DNA of 64,000 nt from Alphaproteobacteria bacterium (GCA_016869275.1 VGEO01000002.1:23491-87490); one strand, 5' to 3'; shown: positions 17,032-27,362, numbered from the stretch's first letter. A program made the numbers and translations. Notes: generated by a model not told the origin, from the sequence alone.

Positions 17032-17868
17032 GTGGCGAGCGGTGACGATTTTTTCGTGCGCTTTTGGGGTGTCCGCGGCAGCGTCGCCTGCGCCAGCGGC
17101 CAAACCGTCAAGTACGGCGGCAACACCTCATCGCTCGAGATTCGCTGCGGCGCCCATATCCTGATGTTCGATGCCGGCACCGGGTTTCGCTATCTCGGCA
17201 ACTCGCTCCTCAAGCAAGCGCCGGTCGAGGCCGATCTGTTTCTCACCCACACCCACCTCGATCACGTCGTCGGGCTGCCGTTCTTCGTTCCGGCCTTCAA
17301 CCCGGCCAACACGTTTCGCATCTGGGCCGGCCATCTGCTGCCGAAGTACACGATCCGCGACGTCCTCGGCATGATGATGACGCCGCCGCTGTTCCCGGTG
17401 CCGATCGGAATCTTCCGCGCCAATATCTCGTTTCACGACTTCAATGCCGGCGAGACGATCGAGCCCAAGCCGGGCATCGTCGTGCGGACGGTCGCGCTCA
17501 ATCATCCCAACAACGCGACCGGCTATCGCGTCGAGTTCAACGGCCGCTCGATCTGCTATCTCACCGATACCGAGCACAAGCCGGGGGCGCCCGATCGCAG
17601 CATCCTCGACCTCATTCGCGACGCCGACATCGTTATCTACGACGCGATGTACACCGACGAGACGTTTCGCGGCCGCGAGGGCTGGGGCCACTCGACCTGG
17701 CAGGAAGGCTTGCGCCTTTGCGACGAAGCGCGGGTCAAGACCTATGTCGTCTTTCACCACGATCCGGATCATTCCGACGATTTCATGGACGGCGTCGCCA
17801 ACCAGCTCGAAAAACTGCGTCCGGGCGCGGCCGTGGTCGCCCGCGAGGGCGCGGTGCTCAGGCCGTGA
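17032..17868 (+). CDS. MBL-fold metallo-hydrolase
   Basis: Metallo-beta-lactamase-fold hydrolase, 278 residues from GTG 17032. It opens FVRFWGVRGSVACASGQTVKYGGNTSS, the hallmark of the PhnP/cyclic-phosphodiesterase-like subgroup. The di-metal site is THTHLDHVVG (His73, His75, Asp77, His78), with later ligands in VALNHPNNATGYRV, CYLTDTEH and VVFHHDPDHSD. The substrate is not predictable, although cyclic-nucleotide or phosphodiester substrates are known in the subgroup. It is followed after 10 bases by the methyltransferase gene. Confidence 0.88.
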   Translation: MASGDDFFVRFWGVRGSVACASGQTVKYGGNTSSLEIRCGAHILMFDAGTGFRYLGNSLLKQAPVEADLFLTHTHLDHVVGLPFFVPAFNPANTFRIWAGHLLPKYTIRDVLGMMMTPPLFPVPIGIFRANISFHDFNAGETIEPKPGIVVRTVALNHPNNATGYRVEFNGRSICYLTDTEHKPGAPDRSILDLIRDADIVIYDAMYTDETFRGREGWGHSTWQEGLRLCDEARVKTYVVFHHDPDHSDDFMDGVANQLEKLRPGAAVVAREGAVLRP

Positions 17869-17878
17869 CCGCCACCCC

Positions 17879-18718
17879 GTGAAACGCCTCCGCCGTGCCG
17901 CGCACGCCCTGGCGACGGTCTGGGGGACGAAACCGCGGGGCTATTTCATTCCCGACCGCTTCGCCGCCGCCTCCCGGCCCGATTATCGCTGGGTCGCGGC
18001 GCTGTTCGCCGCCCGGCGCGAGCGCTTTGCCGCGGTGATTCGGCTGATTGACGCCTACGCGGCCGAGCTCGCGGACATCGGGCGCGCCCCGCCGCCCGGC
18101 CCGCGCTGGGATCAGGACTGGTTCCCGCGCCTCGACGCCGCCGCCCTTTACGCGATGACCCGAAACGAACGGCCGGCGCGGGCGGTCGAGATCGGCTCCG
18201 GCCACTCGACCCGTTTCCTCGCTCGCGCGGTCGCCGACGGCAAGCTCGCGACCGAGATCGTCTGCATCGATCCGGCGCCGCGCGCGTCGCTAACGGGCTT
18301 GGCGATCGAACGCATCACGACGACGCTGCAGGCCGCCGACCTCGCGCCCATCGATCGCCTGGGTGCGGGTGATCTCCTGTTCGTCGATTCGAGTCACGTC
18401 CTGATGCCCGGGAGCGATGTCGACGTGATCCTGAACGGTATCCTGCCCCGGCTGGCGGCCGGGGTCCTGATTCACGTCCACGACGTCTTTCTGCCCGAGC
18501 CTTACCCGACGGCGTGGCGGTGGCGCGGTTACAACGAGCAGCTCGCGATCGCCGCGCTTCTCGGCAGCGGTACTTACGAGCCCCTGTTTGCGAGCGCCTA
18601 TACCGCCCGTACCCTCGGTCCCGAGATCGCGGCGAGTATCCTCGCCCGGCTGCCGCTCGTGCCGGGCGCGCTCGAATCGAGCCTGTGGCTCCGCAAAAGC
18701 CGGTCCACTCCATGTTGA
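17879..18718 (+). CDS. class I SAM-dependent methyltransferase
   Basis: 279 residues from GTG 17879 (VKRLRRAAHALATVWGTKPRG). The track ORF begins far upstream inside the MBL gene in another frame. Motif I is ARAVEIGSGHSTRFLARAV, followed by TEIVCIDPAPRASL and the DLLFVDSSHVLMPGSDVDVILN block typical of Methyltransf_24-type proteins. The C-terminal LIHVHDVFLPEPYPTAW is also characteristic. The acceptor is unknown. Its stop overlaps the start of the decayed cyclase gene. Confidence 0.82.
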   Translation: MKRLRRAAHALATVWGTKPRGYFIPDRFAAASRPDYRWVAALFAARRERFAAVIRLIDAYAAELADIGRAPPPGPRWDQDWFPRLDAAALYAMTRNERPARAVEIGSGHSTRFLARAVADGKLATEIVCIDPAPRASLTGLAIERITTTLQAADLAPIDRLGAGDLLFVDSSHVLMPGSDVDVILNGILPRLAAGVLIHVHDVFLPEPYPTAWRWRGYNEQLAIAALLGSGTYEPLFASAYTARTLGPEIAASILARLPLVPGALESSLWLRKSRSTPC

Positions 18719-20059
18719 TCGGTCCGCGGTCGGGTGCCGGAAGCGACCTCGACCGCCAACCGGTGCTGGCCCGTATCTACGACGCGATCGAGCGCCAGCA
18801 GGCGGCCGGCAAGCGATTGATCAACTAGGCCCAACTCGCGGTGGTCGTGACGTTCGGGGTCTTTTACACGGTCTCGCCCAAGACCTTCGTCGCCGAACGC
18901 ACCTTCGCGCCGGTCCCGTGGATGCTGGCGGCGCATCTCGGCTTCACGCTGGTCCGCCTCGGGCGGTCCCACCGCGGCGATTTGCCGCGGTGGTTTCTGA
19001 CGCTTTCGGTCGCGATCCACATGGCGTTGTTGTTCGGTTTGATCTGGAGTTTCCACCTCCAGTATATGCAGCCGCCGGCATTCTACTTGAAAGCCCCGAC
19101 CCTCCTGTACGCGTTCATCTTTATCGCGCTACGAGCGCTCCGGTTCGACGCGCGCTATGTCATTCTGGCCGGCATCGCCGCTGCGCTCGGTTGGTCGATG
19201 TGGGTAGCGTTCGCCGTGTTCTCCGACCTGGCCGACAACATGATCACGCGCGACTAAGTCCGCTACATCACCTCAGCGGTCGTGTTATTGGGCGCCGAGT
19301 TCGACAAGATCGTCTCGATTCTGCTAGTGACCGCGATCCTCGCTATCGCCATCACTCGGGCCCGCCGCACCCCAATCCAATCGGTGCGCGAAAGCGCCGC
19401 AGCGCGCGATCTATCGCGCTTTTTTCGCGCCCGAAGTCGTGGCCCGTATCACCCAGGCCGAGCAGCAGATCCGCGCCGGCGAGGGCGATATCCGCGACCC
19501 CGCGATTTTGAACTGCGACATCCGGGGATTACGGCGCTTGCCAAGCGCCTGCCGACCTCGGACGTGATTAAACTCTTGGCCGACTACGAGACCCGCATGG
19601 TGGCGGCGATCCAACGCCACGGCAGCTGTATCGACAAGTTCATGGGCGACGGCATCATGGCGACGTTCGGCGCGGTATTGCGGACCGAGACATTGCCGTT
19701 GACACGTTGCGCGCAATCGATGCGCTGGTCATCGCCGCCGACGAATGGGCGGCCGAACGGCGGCGCGCCGGGGCCGAGCCGCTCACCATTCACTTTGCGG
19801 TCGCGGTCGGCGCCGTGGTATTCGGCGCGGTCGGCGACGAGACCCGGCTCGAATACACGGTGATCGGCGATGCCGTGAACCTCGCCGCCAAGATCGAGAA
19901 ACACAACAAGGTCGCGGGCACGCGGGCGCTCACCACCGCCGATGCCTGCGCGATTGCGGTACGCCAGGGCGCGTCGCGCCGGCTCCACCCAGCCACCGGC
20001 TTCACGAAAAGGTCGAAGGCGTCGCACAGGCCCTCGACCTCACCGTTCTCGCGCGTTGA
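18712..20059 (+). pseudogene. adenylate/guanylate cyclase gene, multiply disrupted
   Basis: Begins MLIGPRSGAGSDLDRQPVLA at ATG 18712. The first two stops, TAG at 18826 and TAA at 19255, are in the same frame as the flanking coding sequence. Frameshifts follow in the TTTTTT run near 19420, near 19520 (CDIRG / FTALAK), near 19685 and near 19975. Joined together, the pieces encode an N-terminal multi-helix membrane domain and a class III cyclase domain with CDIRG, DKFMGDGIMATFG, and VIGDAVNLAAKIEKHN. The C-terminus LDLTVLAR ends at 20059. This is a clearly dead gene. An intact cyclase of similar layout is at 60471. Confidence 0.9.
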
Positions 20060-20075
20060 TGCGGTGTTGGCGCCG

Positions 20076-21245
20076 CTATTTATAGGGATCGGCGGCGTCG
20101 CGCAGGCCATCGCCGAAGAAGTTGAGCGCGAGAATGATCACGATCACCGGGATCACCGGGAAGAGCAGCCACGGGAAGACGGCGACCGCGTTGATGTTCT
20201 GAGCTTCGTTCAGGAGCACGCCCCAGCTCGTGATCGGCGGCCTCAAGCCGAGGCCGAGGAACGAGAGCGCGGTCTCGCCCAGGATCATGCCGGGGACCGC
20301 GAGCGTCGCCGAAGCGATCAAATGGCTCATGAAGCTCGGCATCAGGTGGCGGAAGATGATGCGGGACGGCGGCGCCCCCATGAGAATCGCCGCGGTGCAG
20401 AAGTCCTCTTCGCGCAAGGCCAGGAGCTTCGAGCGCACCGAGCGTGCGAGCCCGGTCCAGTCGAGCAGGCCCAAGATGATCGTGATCCCGAAGAAGACGA
20501 CGATCGGGCTCCAGTCGACGGGGAGCGCGGCGCCAAGCGCCATCCACAGCGGCAGGTTGGGGAGCGAGCGCAGGATTTCGATCGAGCGCTGGACCACGGC
20601 ATCGATCATGCCGCCGTAGTAGCCGGCCAAACCGCCGAGCACGATGCCCAGGACGAAGCTCACGGCGACGCCGATCAGGCCGACGGTGAGCGAGATGCGG
20701 GCGCCATAGATGATGCGCGACCAGATGTCGCGGCCCAGGCGGTCGGTGCCGAGCCAGAAGAAGGTGCCGCCCTCGGCCGGGCACACGAAGTGGAACCGGC
20801 CCTCGATCGCGCCCCAGAAGCGATAACTATCGCCGAGGCAGAAAAAACGCAGCTTGTCGGCCTGGGTACGATCCTCGGTGTAGATCCACTGCATGGTCTC
20901 GAGCTTGAGCTCGGATTTGTAACGGTAGACGAACGGCCCGACGAACTGGCCGTCGTGAACCCAGCGGATCGACTGCGGCGGCGCGTAAATGTGAAACGGA
21001 TCGCGCGTGTGAACGTGATAGGGCGCGAGCATTTCCGAAATGAAGATCGAGACATAGAACACGAGCAATATCATGCCCGACCACACCGCGACGCGGTGGC
21101 GGCGGAGCTTCCACCACATCATGGTCCACTGCGAGGCCATGAAGTAGCGTTCCTGCTCCGCCGTCATCTTTTCGACGGCGTAGGGGTCGAACGGCTCGCG
21201 CGAGATGTAGTGTGCGAGCGGCGCGTTGCGGGCGACGTCACTCAT
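20076..21245 (-). CDS. ABC transporter permease (DppC/YejE type)
   Basis: Inner-membrane permease of an oligopeptide- or oligosaccharide-type importer, 389 residues. A single membrane helix near residues 55-78 is followed by a soluble insert of about 130 residues, then five helices with the coupling motif region EEDFCTAAILMGAPPSRIIFRHLMPS (EAA loop). The long insert, including FWLGTDRLGRDIWSRIIYGARIS, is the normal DppC-family feature. Its start overlaps the stop of the partner permease (ATGA). It is the last gene of the long operon and is followed by the convergent cyclase pseudogene. Confidence 0.92.
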   Translation of the reverse strand: MSDVARNAPLAHYISREPFDPYAVEKMTAEQERYFMASQWTMMWWKLRRHRVAVWSGMILLVFYVSIFISEMLAPYHVHTRDPFHIYAPPQSIRWVHDGQFVGPFVYRYKSELKLETMQWIYTEDRTQADKLRFFCLGDSYRFWGAIEGRFHFVCPAEGGTFFWLGTDRLGRDIWSRIIYGARISLTVGLIGVAVSFVLGIVLGGLAGYYGGMIDAVVQRSIEILRSLPNLPLWMALGAALPVDWSPIVVFFGITIILGLLDWTGLARSVRSKLLALREEDFCTAAILMGAPPSRIIFRHLMPSFMSHLIASATLAVPGMILGETALSFLGLGLRPPITSWGVLLNEAQNINAVAVFPWLLFPVIPVIVIILALNFFGDGLRDAADPYK

Positions 21246-22270
21246 CGCTGGGTGCCCCCGGTCAGGCGGATGCGCGGATCGAGCGCGGCGAGCGCGAGAT
21301 CAGAGATGAACATGCCGATCACGGTCAGCAGCGCGAGCAGCATCAGGAATGATCCGGCCAGGTACTGGTCTTGGGTCTGAAGGGCGCGCAACAGCACCGG
21401 TCCCGTGGTCGGGAGCGACAGCACGACCGAGACGATGACGGCGCCCGAGATCACCTCGGGCAGCAGGCTGCCGATGTCGGAAATGAACGGATTGAGTGCC
21501 ATCCGCAGCGGGTATTTCCACATCAGCTTGCGCGGATGTAGACCCTTGGCGCGGGCGGTGGTGACGTACTGCTTCTGGAGCTCGTCCAAGAGGTTGGCGC
21601 GCAGCCGCCGGATCATGCCGGCGGTACCCGAGGTCCCGATCACGATCACCGGCACCCACAGGTGCGCGAGCACCGACCACGCTTTCCCCCACGAGAACGG
21701 CTGGTCCATGTACTGCTGGTCCATCAGACCGCCGATCGAGATGCCGAGATAGACGTTTGAGAGGTAGAGCAGCACCAGCGCGAGCAGGAAGTTGGGCGTG
21801 GCGAGGCCCAAGAACCCGACCAGCGTCAGCGTATAGTCGCCGGCGCTGTACTGGTGGGTCGCCGAGTAGATCCCGATCGGGAACGACACTACCCAGGTGA
21901 AGATGATGGTCGCCACCGAGACCACGATCGTCAGCCACATCGCCTCGCCGACGACCCGGGCGACCGGCTCGTTATATTCGAACGAATAGCCGAGATTGCC
22001 CTGCAGCAATCCGGCGAAACCGGTCTCGCCCGGCCATACGCCGAGCCAGATCGCGTACTGCTCGAGCAGCGGGCGGTCGAGCCCGTATTGTTTCTTCAAG
22101 AACTCCAGTTTTTCTGAACCGGCGCCACTCTCGCCCTGGGCCTGAAGTTCGGCTATCTGGGTTTCGAGGAAGTCGCCCGGCGGCAGCTGAATGATGATGA
22201 ACACCAACGCGCTGATCACGAGCAGCGTCGGCACCATGATGAGGATGCGTTGGGCGGTGTAAGTGAGCAT
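21242..22270 (-). CDS. ABC transporter permease (DppB type)
   Basis: 342-residue inner-membrane permease, partner of the neighbouring DppC-type subunit. It starts MLTYTAQRILIMVPTLLVIS, followed by the IIQLPPGDFLETQIAELQAQG segment. That segment I associate with alpha-galactoside/oligosaccharide-type members rather than classical dipeptide permeases. The EAA loop reads YVTTARAKGLHPRKLMWKYPLR. A C-terminal DPRIRLTGG motif is present. The gene is 17 bases after the binding-protein gene and overlaps the next gene by four bases. Confidence 0.92.
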   Translation of the reverse strand: MLTYTAQRILIMVPTLLVISALVFIIIQLPPGDFLETQIAELQAQGESGAGSEKLEFLKKQYGLDRPLLEQYAIWLGVWPGETGFAGLLQGNLGYSFEYNEPVARVVGEAMWLTIVVSVATIIFTWVVSFPIGIYSATHQYSAGDYTLTLVGFLGLATPNFLLALVLLYLSNVYLGISIGGLMDQQYMDQPFSWGKAWSVLAHLWVPVIVIGTSGTAGMIRRLRANLLDELQKQYVTTARAKGLHPRKLMWKYPLRMALNPFISDIGSLLPEVISGAVIVSVVLSLPTTGPVLLRALQTQDQYLAGSFLMLLALLTVIGMFISDLALAALDPRIRLTGGTQR

Positions 22271-22287
22271 GACGGCGCGACCCGGCC

Positions 22288-24192
22288 CTACTCGGTCGCG
22301 AACCAGAACGTGTCGGGTTGATAGATCCCGAACTGCGCCCCCGGCTCCCAGTTGTAGAGGGCTTCTTTCGGTACGTTACGAAGCGTGGCGCGCGCTATCA
22401 CCGGTTGGCGGACGCCGGTGACGACGCCGATGGTGAAAACTTGGTCGGCGTGCAGCGCAAGCATTTCATGCCACATCTTTTCGCGCAGGCTACGCGAGCC
22501 GCCTTTGATCCATGACTCGTTGAACGCCATCAAGGTGTGCGCTGCCGGCATATCCGGTGCCTCGCCGGCCTGACCGCTGGTTTCGTAATGCTGGCCCCAC
22601 TTAGGCCACTGCAAGTGAATCTGCTGGGTCGGAGCGAGCTCCGCTGGACTCATGTCGGCGGTCGCAACCCCGTTTTCAAGTCCGCTCCACACCGACATCA
22701 CGGTCTCGCCGGCAAAAATGCGGTTGCGGAACACTTCGCGCTGCAGCGGCCGGGTGAAAAGCCGGATACCGACGTCGATCCAGGTTTCGCGGATCAGTTC
22801 GAGAACGTCGCTCTGCTCGGATTCTTCGCCCGCCGTCTCGACAATGATGTCCATCATGCGGCCGTCGGGGAGTTCGCGCAGACCGTCGCCGCGACGTTTG
22901 AGACCGATTTCGTCGAGCAGGCGGTTGGCCTCACGGATGTCGTGTCGGGCCCACTTGGTACGGTATTCGTCGCGGTAAAGCGGACTCTCCTTGAGGACGG
23001 TGTTATTGCCTTCGACCGCGAGGCCGAAATAGAGCACGCGATTGATAAGGGTGCGATCGATCGCCAGCGATAAGGCGCGGCGATAGCGAACATCGCGATT
23101 GAGCTTGCGCCATACCGGATCGCTAGCGTTGAGGTTGGGAAACAGCGCGAAATGCGAGCCTTTCGCTTCTCGCCACAAATACACGTTGTAGTTGGCGCGC
23201 TTCTCGTTGTTCTTGAGGAACGTGTAGTTGTTGAAGAACAGGTTGCGCGACTGCAGGTCGCTTTCGCCGGACCCGGCTTTAGCCGCAATCAGCTTCGAGT
23301 TGGCTTGCACCAAAATCAGGCGGTTGATGTAGGGGAGCTGGCGGCCGTGCTCATCGACGCGGTGAAAGAACGGGTTACGCTCGGCGATGAAGCGATTGGC
23401 GGGCGGTCGGGTGACGATCCGCCACGGATCGAGCGTCGGCAAATCGGGGTTGTCGGAGCGGTACTGACGGTCGCGGCGGAAATGCACGGCGACCCAATTG
23501 CGTTGACCGTCGTCGAGCACGGCCTTGCGCAGCTTGTCGCGGTCGGCGTACTTGACGTGGAACTGCTTGAGGTAATGCGCCGGGCGGTAGACGAAGAGCG
23601 GGGTTGTCGCCGCGATTGCCGGTAGGAAGAACGGATTGGGCTTGGTCCAACTATAGCGGACGGTGTACTCGTCGAGTACTTCGAACGTTCCCGGGTTGTC
23701 GTCGGCGAGCAGCGTCTTGGGCGGCCCCGATGGGGAGACGTCCTTGTTCAAGGCCATGTCCTCCCAGTAGTAGCGGAAGTCCTCGGCGGTAAACGGGTGG
23801 CCGTCCGACCAACGGTGGCCCTTACGCAGCTTGAAGGTGAAAACGCGGTCGTCCTCATTGACGACGTCTTCGAGAAGGTCGGGCACGAGCTCGAACGTCT
23901 TCTCGTCGTAGGTGACGAGGCGCGTGTAGCCGTAGACGTTGATGAGGCGGAGGTCGCCGGCGCTGCCGATCAGGGTGGTCAAGTCGCCGCCATACTTCCC
24001 CGGCGTCTTGTAGTCGGCGAGCTTGACGATGCGCGGGTTGGCGGGGAGGCGCTCGCCCATCGGCGGCAGCCGGCCGGACTGAACTTGGGCGGCTAGGCTC
24101 GGCGGCTCGACCAGCGTTTGCGCGCCGCCGCTGCCGGCGACGGCCCACGCGCAGGCGGCGAGGGTGAACGTGAGGATACGAGCGAAGGTCAT
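22288..24192 (-). CDS. ABC transporter substrate-binding protein (SBP family 5)
   Basis: 634-residue periplasmic binding protein with a signal peptide ([25 protein letters not shown]). Family-5 hallmarks include FKLRKGHRWSDGHPFTAEDFRYYWEDM and RYRRALSLAIDRTLIN. The length is on the long side of the family, as in oligosaccharide- and oligopeptide-binding members. The gene overlaps the upstream ATPase gene (ATGA) and belongs to a complete importer. The ligand cannot be read from sequence. The adjacent glycan genes raise the possibility of a sugar oligomer. Confidence 0.92.
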   Translation of the reverse strand: MTFARILTFTLAACAWAVAGSGGAQTLVEPPSLAAQVQSGRLPPMGERLPANPRIVKLADYKTPGKYGGDLTTLIGSAGDLRLINVYGYTRLVTYDEKTFELVPDLLEDVVNEDDRVFTFKLRKGHRWSDGHPFTAEDFRYYWEDMALNKDVSPSGPPKTLLADDNPGTFEVLDEYTVRYSWTKPNPFFLPAIAATTPLFVYRPAHYLKQFHVKYADRDKLRKAVLDDGQRNWVAVHFRRDRQYRSDNPDLPTLDPWRIVTRPPANRFIAERNPFFHRVDEHGRQLPYINRLILVQANSKLIAAKAGSGESDLQSRNLFFNNYTFLKNNEKRANYNVYLWREAKGSHFALFPNLNASDPVWRKLNRDVRYRRALSLAIDRTLINRVLYFGLAVEGNNTVLKESPLYRDEYRTKWARHDIREANRLLDEIGLKRRGDGLRELPDGRMMDIIVETAGEESEQSDVLELIRETWIDVGIRLFTRPLQREVFRNRIFAGETVMSVWSGLENGVATADMSPAELAPTQQIHLQWPKWGQHYETSGQAGEAPDMPAAHTLMAFNESWIKGGSRSLREKMWHEMLALHADQVFTIGVVTGVRQPVIARATLRNVPKEALYNWEPGAQFGIYQPDTFWFATE

Positions 24193-26084
24193 TGGGCGTC
24201 GCTTTGGCGCGATCCCAAACCGCTATCGGGCCGGGCGCGGACGAAGTGGCCATCGCCCAGGTGGACCAGATCGAGCTTGGCGCGTTCGTTGATTGTGAAC
24301 GGGTCCGGCCAATCGGCGGGGTTCGAGGCCTTGCCGGCCATGAGCGCGCTCAGGTCGAGGCGCGCGTCGGGATCGGGCTTGGGCACTGCCGACAGGAGCG
24401 CCCGGGTATAGGGGTGGACCGGGTTCTTGAACAGCACATCGCGCGGCGCGAGTTCGACCAGGCGCCCGGCGCACATGACAGCGATACGGTCGCAGACGTA
24501 ATCGACTACCGCCAGATTGTGAGAGATGAAGAGATAGGTGAGGCCGAGCTGCTCCTTCAGATCCTTGAGCAGGTTCAAGATCTGCGCCTGGATCGAAACG
24601 TCGAGCGCCGACACCGGCTCGTCGCAGATCAACAGGTCGGGTTGGAGCGCCAGTGCGCGCGCGATACCGATGCGTTGGCGCTGGCCGCCGGAAAAGCTGT
24701 GCGGATAACGGCGCAAGTAGCGGACGTTGAGCCCGACCAGGTTCATCAGCTCGCTGACCCGCTCGAAGCGCTCTTTCTCGTCGCCGATCTGGTGGATCAG
24801 GAGCGGCTCGTTGACGATGTCGAACACCGTCATCCGCGGGTTGAGCGAGCCGAACGGGTCCTGGAACACGTACTGGACGCGGCGGCGGTACTTCTTGAGC
24901 CCCTTCTCGTCGAGGCCGAGCACGTCGACGATGGTGCCGTGATCGTTGTAGCGGACCTCGCCCCCGTCGGCCGAGACTGCCCGCAGCACGATCTTGCTGG
25001 TCGTGGTCTTGCCGCAGCCGGATTCGCCCACCAGCCCCAGGCACTCGCCGCGTTTCAAGGTGAAGCTGACATCGTCGACCACGGTGGCGACGGCGGCGTT
25101 CTTGCGGCCGAGCAACCCTTGCTTGCGGGTCGCGAACGTCTTGCGCAGGTGCTTGACCTCGAGCAACAGCGCATCGCGGGCGTGCGCGGGCCAGGGGTCC
25201 TTTTTCAACAGGTGCTGGCCGGGCTTGGCTTTGATCTCGCGGATCGGCACCAGCCGTTCGCCCGGCTCCATGTCGAAGCGCGGCACCGCGCGCAAGAGCG
25301 CATTGAGGTACGGATGTTCAGCGTGGCGGAAGACGTCGTCGCGGGTGCCCGACTCCATCACCTTGCCGTGGTACATGACGACGATTTCTTCGGCCATGTT
25401 GGCGACGACGCCGAGATCGTGGGTGATGATCAAGATCGCCATGCCGAGCTCGGCCTGGAGGTCCTGCATCAGCTTGAGGATCTGCGCCTGGATCGTCACG
25501 TCGAGCGCGGTGGTCGGCTCGTCCGCGATCAGGATCGGCGGGTTGCAGACCAGCGCCATCGCGATCATGGCGCGCTGGCGCAACCCGCCCGACAGCTCGA
25601 ACGGATAGGTATCGAACGCTTTGGCCGGGTCGGGGAAGCCGACGTGCTTCAGCATCTCGACCACGACCCGCTTGGCTTCGGCGGGTCCGGCATTGCGGTG
25701 CAGGATGAACGCCTCGCCGATCTGGTCGCCGATGGTGTGGAGCGGCGAAAGCGAGGTCATCGGCTCCTGGAAGATGATCGAGATGCGCCCGCCGCGGAGC
25801 GCGCGCATGGCCGCCGAGTCGCGATCGAGCTTGGCGATATCGACGACCGAACCGCGCTGGGCCGGATCGGCGAACAGGATTTCGCCGCCGGCGATCCGAC
25901 CGTTGCGCGGCAGGATGCCCATGATCGCCTGCGACACCACCGACTTGCCCGAGCCCGATTCGCCGACCAAGGCCACGGTCTTGCCCTCGGGAATGCGGAA
26001 CGAGATGCCGTCGACGGCTTTGATCAAGCCCTCCGGTGCTTGAAATTGAATCCGGAGGTCGCGGACGGTGAGGACGTCAGCCAT
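24189..26084 (-). CDS. dual ABC ATPase (DppD-DppF fusion)
   Basis: One 631-residue polypeptide holding both ATPase domains of the importer. Domain 1 has Walker A GESGSGKS near residue 40, signature [15 protein letters not shown] and Walker [13 protein letters not shown]. Domain 2 has Walker A GESGCGKT near residue 350, signature [15 protein letters not shown] and Walker [13 protein letters not shown]. Oligopeptide-type C-terminal extensions ([28 protein letters not shown]) follow each. The fused form is common in alphaproteobacteria. It begins 33 bases after the 160-residue membrane-protein gene, so it probably shares that transcript. Confidence 0.95.
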   Translation of the reverse strand: MADVLTVRDLRIQFQAPEGLIKAVDGISFRIPEGKTVALVGESGSGKSVVSQAIMGILPRNGRIAGGEILFADPAQRGSVVDIAKLDRDSAAMRALRGGRISIIFQEPMTSLSPLHTIGDQIGEAFILHRNAGPAEAKRVVVEMLKHVGFPDPAKAFDTYPFELSGGLRQRAMIAMALVCNPPILIADEPTTALDVTIQAQILKLMQDLQAELGMAILIITHDLGVVANMAEEIVVMYHGKVMESGTRDDVFRHAEHPYLNALLRAVPRFDMEPGERLVPIREIKAKPGQHLLKKDPWPAHARDALLLEVKHLRKTFATRKQGLLGRKNAAVATVVDDVSFTLKRGECLGLVGESGCGKTTTSKIVLRAVSADGGEVRYNDHGTIVDVLGLDEKGLKKYRRRVQYVFQDPFGSLNPRMTVFDIVNEPLLIHQIGDEKERFERVSELMNLVGLNVRYLRRYPHSFSGGQRQRIGIARALALQPDLLICDEPVSALDVSIQAQILNLLKDLKEQLGLTYLFISHNLAVVDYVCDRIAVMCAGRLVELAPRDVLFKNPVHPYTRALLSAVPKPDPDARLDLSALMAGKASNPADWPDPFTINERAKLDLVHLGDGHFVRARPDSGLGSRQSDAQ

Positions 26085-26117
26085 GGGCGGCGATCTTGGG
26101 GCGCGGGGGTGACGAGG

Positions 26118-26600
26118 TCATGACGGTTGCCGCCCTTGCAAGGCGGCGCGGTTGGAGAGCGTCGCGGCGCTCAGGGCGAGACCATGGCGTTCGGCGGCGG
26201 CGAGGACGCTCTCGGCGAGTTGGGCGAAGTTCGAAATCGTCGAATCGAACGCCAGCCGGCCCGCGCCGGCGTCGATGCGAAGCTGCATCCAGCCGCGCTC
26301 GCGGTCGCGGCGCGTCGAGTAGTAGAGGAGATCGACCTCGGTCATGTCGCGCCACGCGATCGCTCGCGGGAACGGTCCTTCGGTGCGGATGCCGCCTTCG
26401 CCGACCTCGACGCGCGTGACATGGCGCAATAGCGTGCGCAGGCCGAAGGCTGCGAACAAAACCGCAACTCCCTCCAGGATGTATTGAATGATTTCGAGGG
26501 GCTCCGCCAACATTATCGGCCCTACGGTGAGAATCAATCCCGTCATTGCGCGGACGTAGTCGAGGGCGAGGACGCGGGGCGGATAGCCATGGCGGCTCAT
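26118..26600 (-). CDS. small membrane protein of unknown function
   Basis: 160 residues, start overlapping the stop of the polysaccharide deacetylase gene (ATGA). Two hydrophobic segments (ALDYVRAMTGLILTVGPIMLA and IIQYILEGVAVLFAAFGLRTLL) are followed by a soluble part with beta character (VTRVEVGEGGIRTEGPFPRAIAWRDMTEVDLLYYSTRRD). That pattern resembles bacterial PH-like domain proteins: two helices plus a small barrel. I do not recognise a named family. Its position between glycan-enzyme and ABC-transporter genes is notable. Confidence 0.7.
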   Translation of the reverse strand: MSRHGYPPRVLALDYVRAMTGLILTVGPIMLAEPLEIIQYILEGVAVLFAAFGLRTLLRHVTRVEVGEGGIRTEGPFPRAIAWRDMTEVDLLYYSTRRDRERGWMQLRIDAGAGRLAFDSTISNFAQLAESVLAAAERHGLALSAATLSNRAALQGRQPS

Positions 26601-27358
26601 GGCGCAGGCGCGAATACGGACGCCGCCGAATGCCAGCGCAGGCCGGGGAAGGCCGCCGTTTCAGCCAGGAATCGATCGAGGAAGCGTTCGAGCGCGGTGT
26701 CGTGAACGAGGTGGTGGGTGAGGATTCCGATCGGGGCGCGCGAAGCGGATCCGCCCGACCGCCGCGCCTTTAGTTCGGCGATGAGGCGCTCGAGGGTGGC
26801 CGCGACGCCGGCAAAGGTGCGCCGCCGCCAGTCGATCAAGTCGACGTGAACATTGGCCTGATGGAGCCCGGGGGCGACGCGCGCCGGCAGCGGATCGCCG
26901 AGCGCCGAGTAACCCCGGTAACCGGCATCGCCCAGGCGGGCCACTAGACCGGGGTCGGCGCGGTTCCATGGCGGTACGAACACCGGCAGTGCAGCAGCCC
27001 CGAACAGCGCCCGCAATCGGCTGAGCCCGGCCATAGCCTCGGCGACCATAGCGTTCATCGAACGATAGCCGCCGAATTCGCTCTTACGCTCGGGGCGGAC
27101 CGCGTGGTTGGCATGGGCGTAGCCGTGCACGAGGATCTGGGCGTCGTACGCGGCCGCCAACCCGACCAGGTCGTCGCGGCAGGCAGCCGGCACGACCGCG
27201 AGCGCGACCGGGATCCGGTGGCGCGCGGTTGCCGCCAACAGCGCCTTGAGCGCCGGAGTTGCCCGGACCGCGTCGTCGTCGCGCAGCCAGAGCGCGGCGC
27301 TCGCGCCGTTCGCGGCCCACGCGGCGGCCTCGCGCCGAAGGTCGGCCCATGACGCCAT
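26597..27358 (-). CDS. polysaccharide deacetylase family protein
   Basis: 253 residues, no signal peptide. The NodB-like elements are AALWLRDDDAV (acidic metal/catalytic pair), ILVHGYAHANHA (metal His residues) and PVFVPPWNRADPGLVARL. A late GILTHHLVHD may supply the catalytic His. Such proteins remove acetyl groups from sugars. Cytoplasmic location and the operon of glycosyltransferases suggest action on a glycolipid precursor, which is inference. It lies four bases after the upstream glycosyltransferase gene and overlaps the downstream gene. Confidence 0.85.
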   Translation of the reverse strand: MASWADLRREAAAWAANGASAALWLRDDDAVRATPALKALLAATARHRIPVALAVVPAACRDDLVGLAAAYDAQILVHGYAHANHAVRPERKSEFGGYRSMNAMVAEAMAGLSRLRALFGAAALPVFVPPWNRADPGLVARLGDAGYRGYSALGDPLPARVAPGLHQANVHVDLIDWRRRTFAGVAATLERLIAELKARRSGGSASRAPIGILTHHLVHDTALERFLDRFLAETAAFPGLRWHSAASVFAPAP

Positions 27359-27362
27359 GACG

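Noticed and set aside
19707-21380. 557-residue plus-strand ORF starting in the cyclase pseudogene
   Set aside because: Its first 90 residues belong to the broken cyclase; the rest is antisense to the ABC permease, so the long frame is not a fusion gene.
24192-26123. 643-residue plus-strand ORF opposite the dual ABC ATPase
   Set aside because: Antisense shadow; the minus-strand frame has all the ABC motifs and this one has none.
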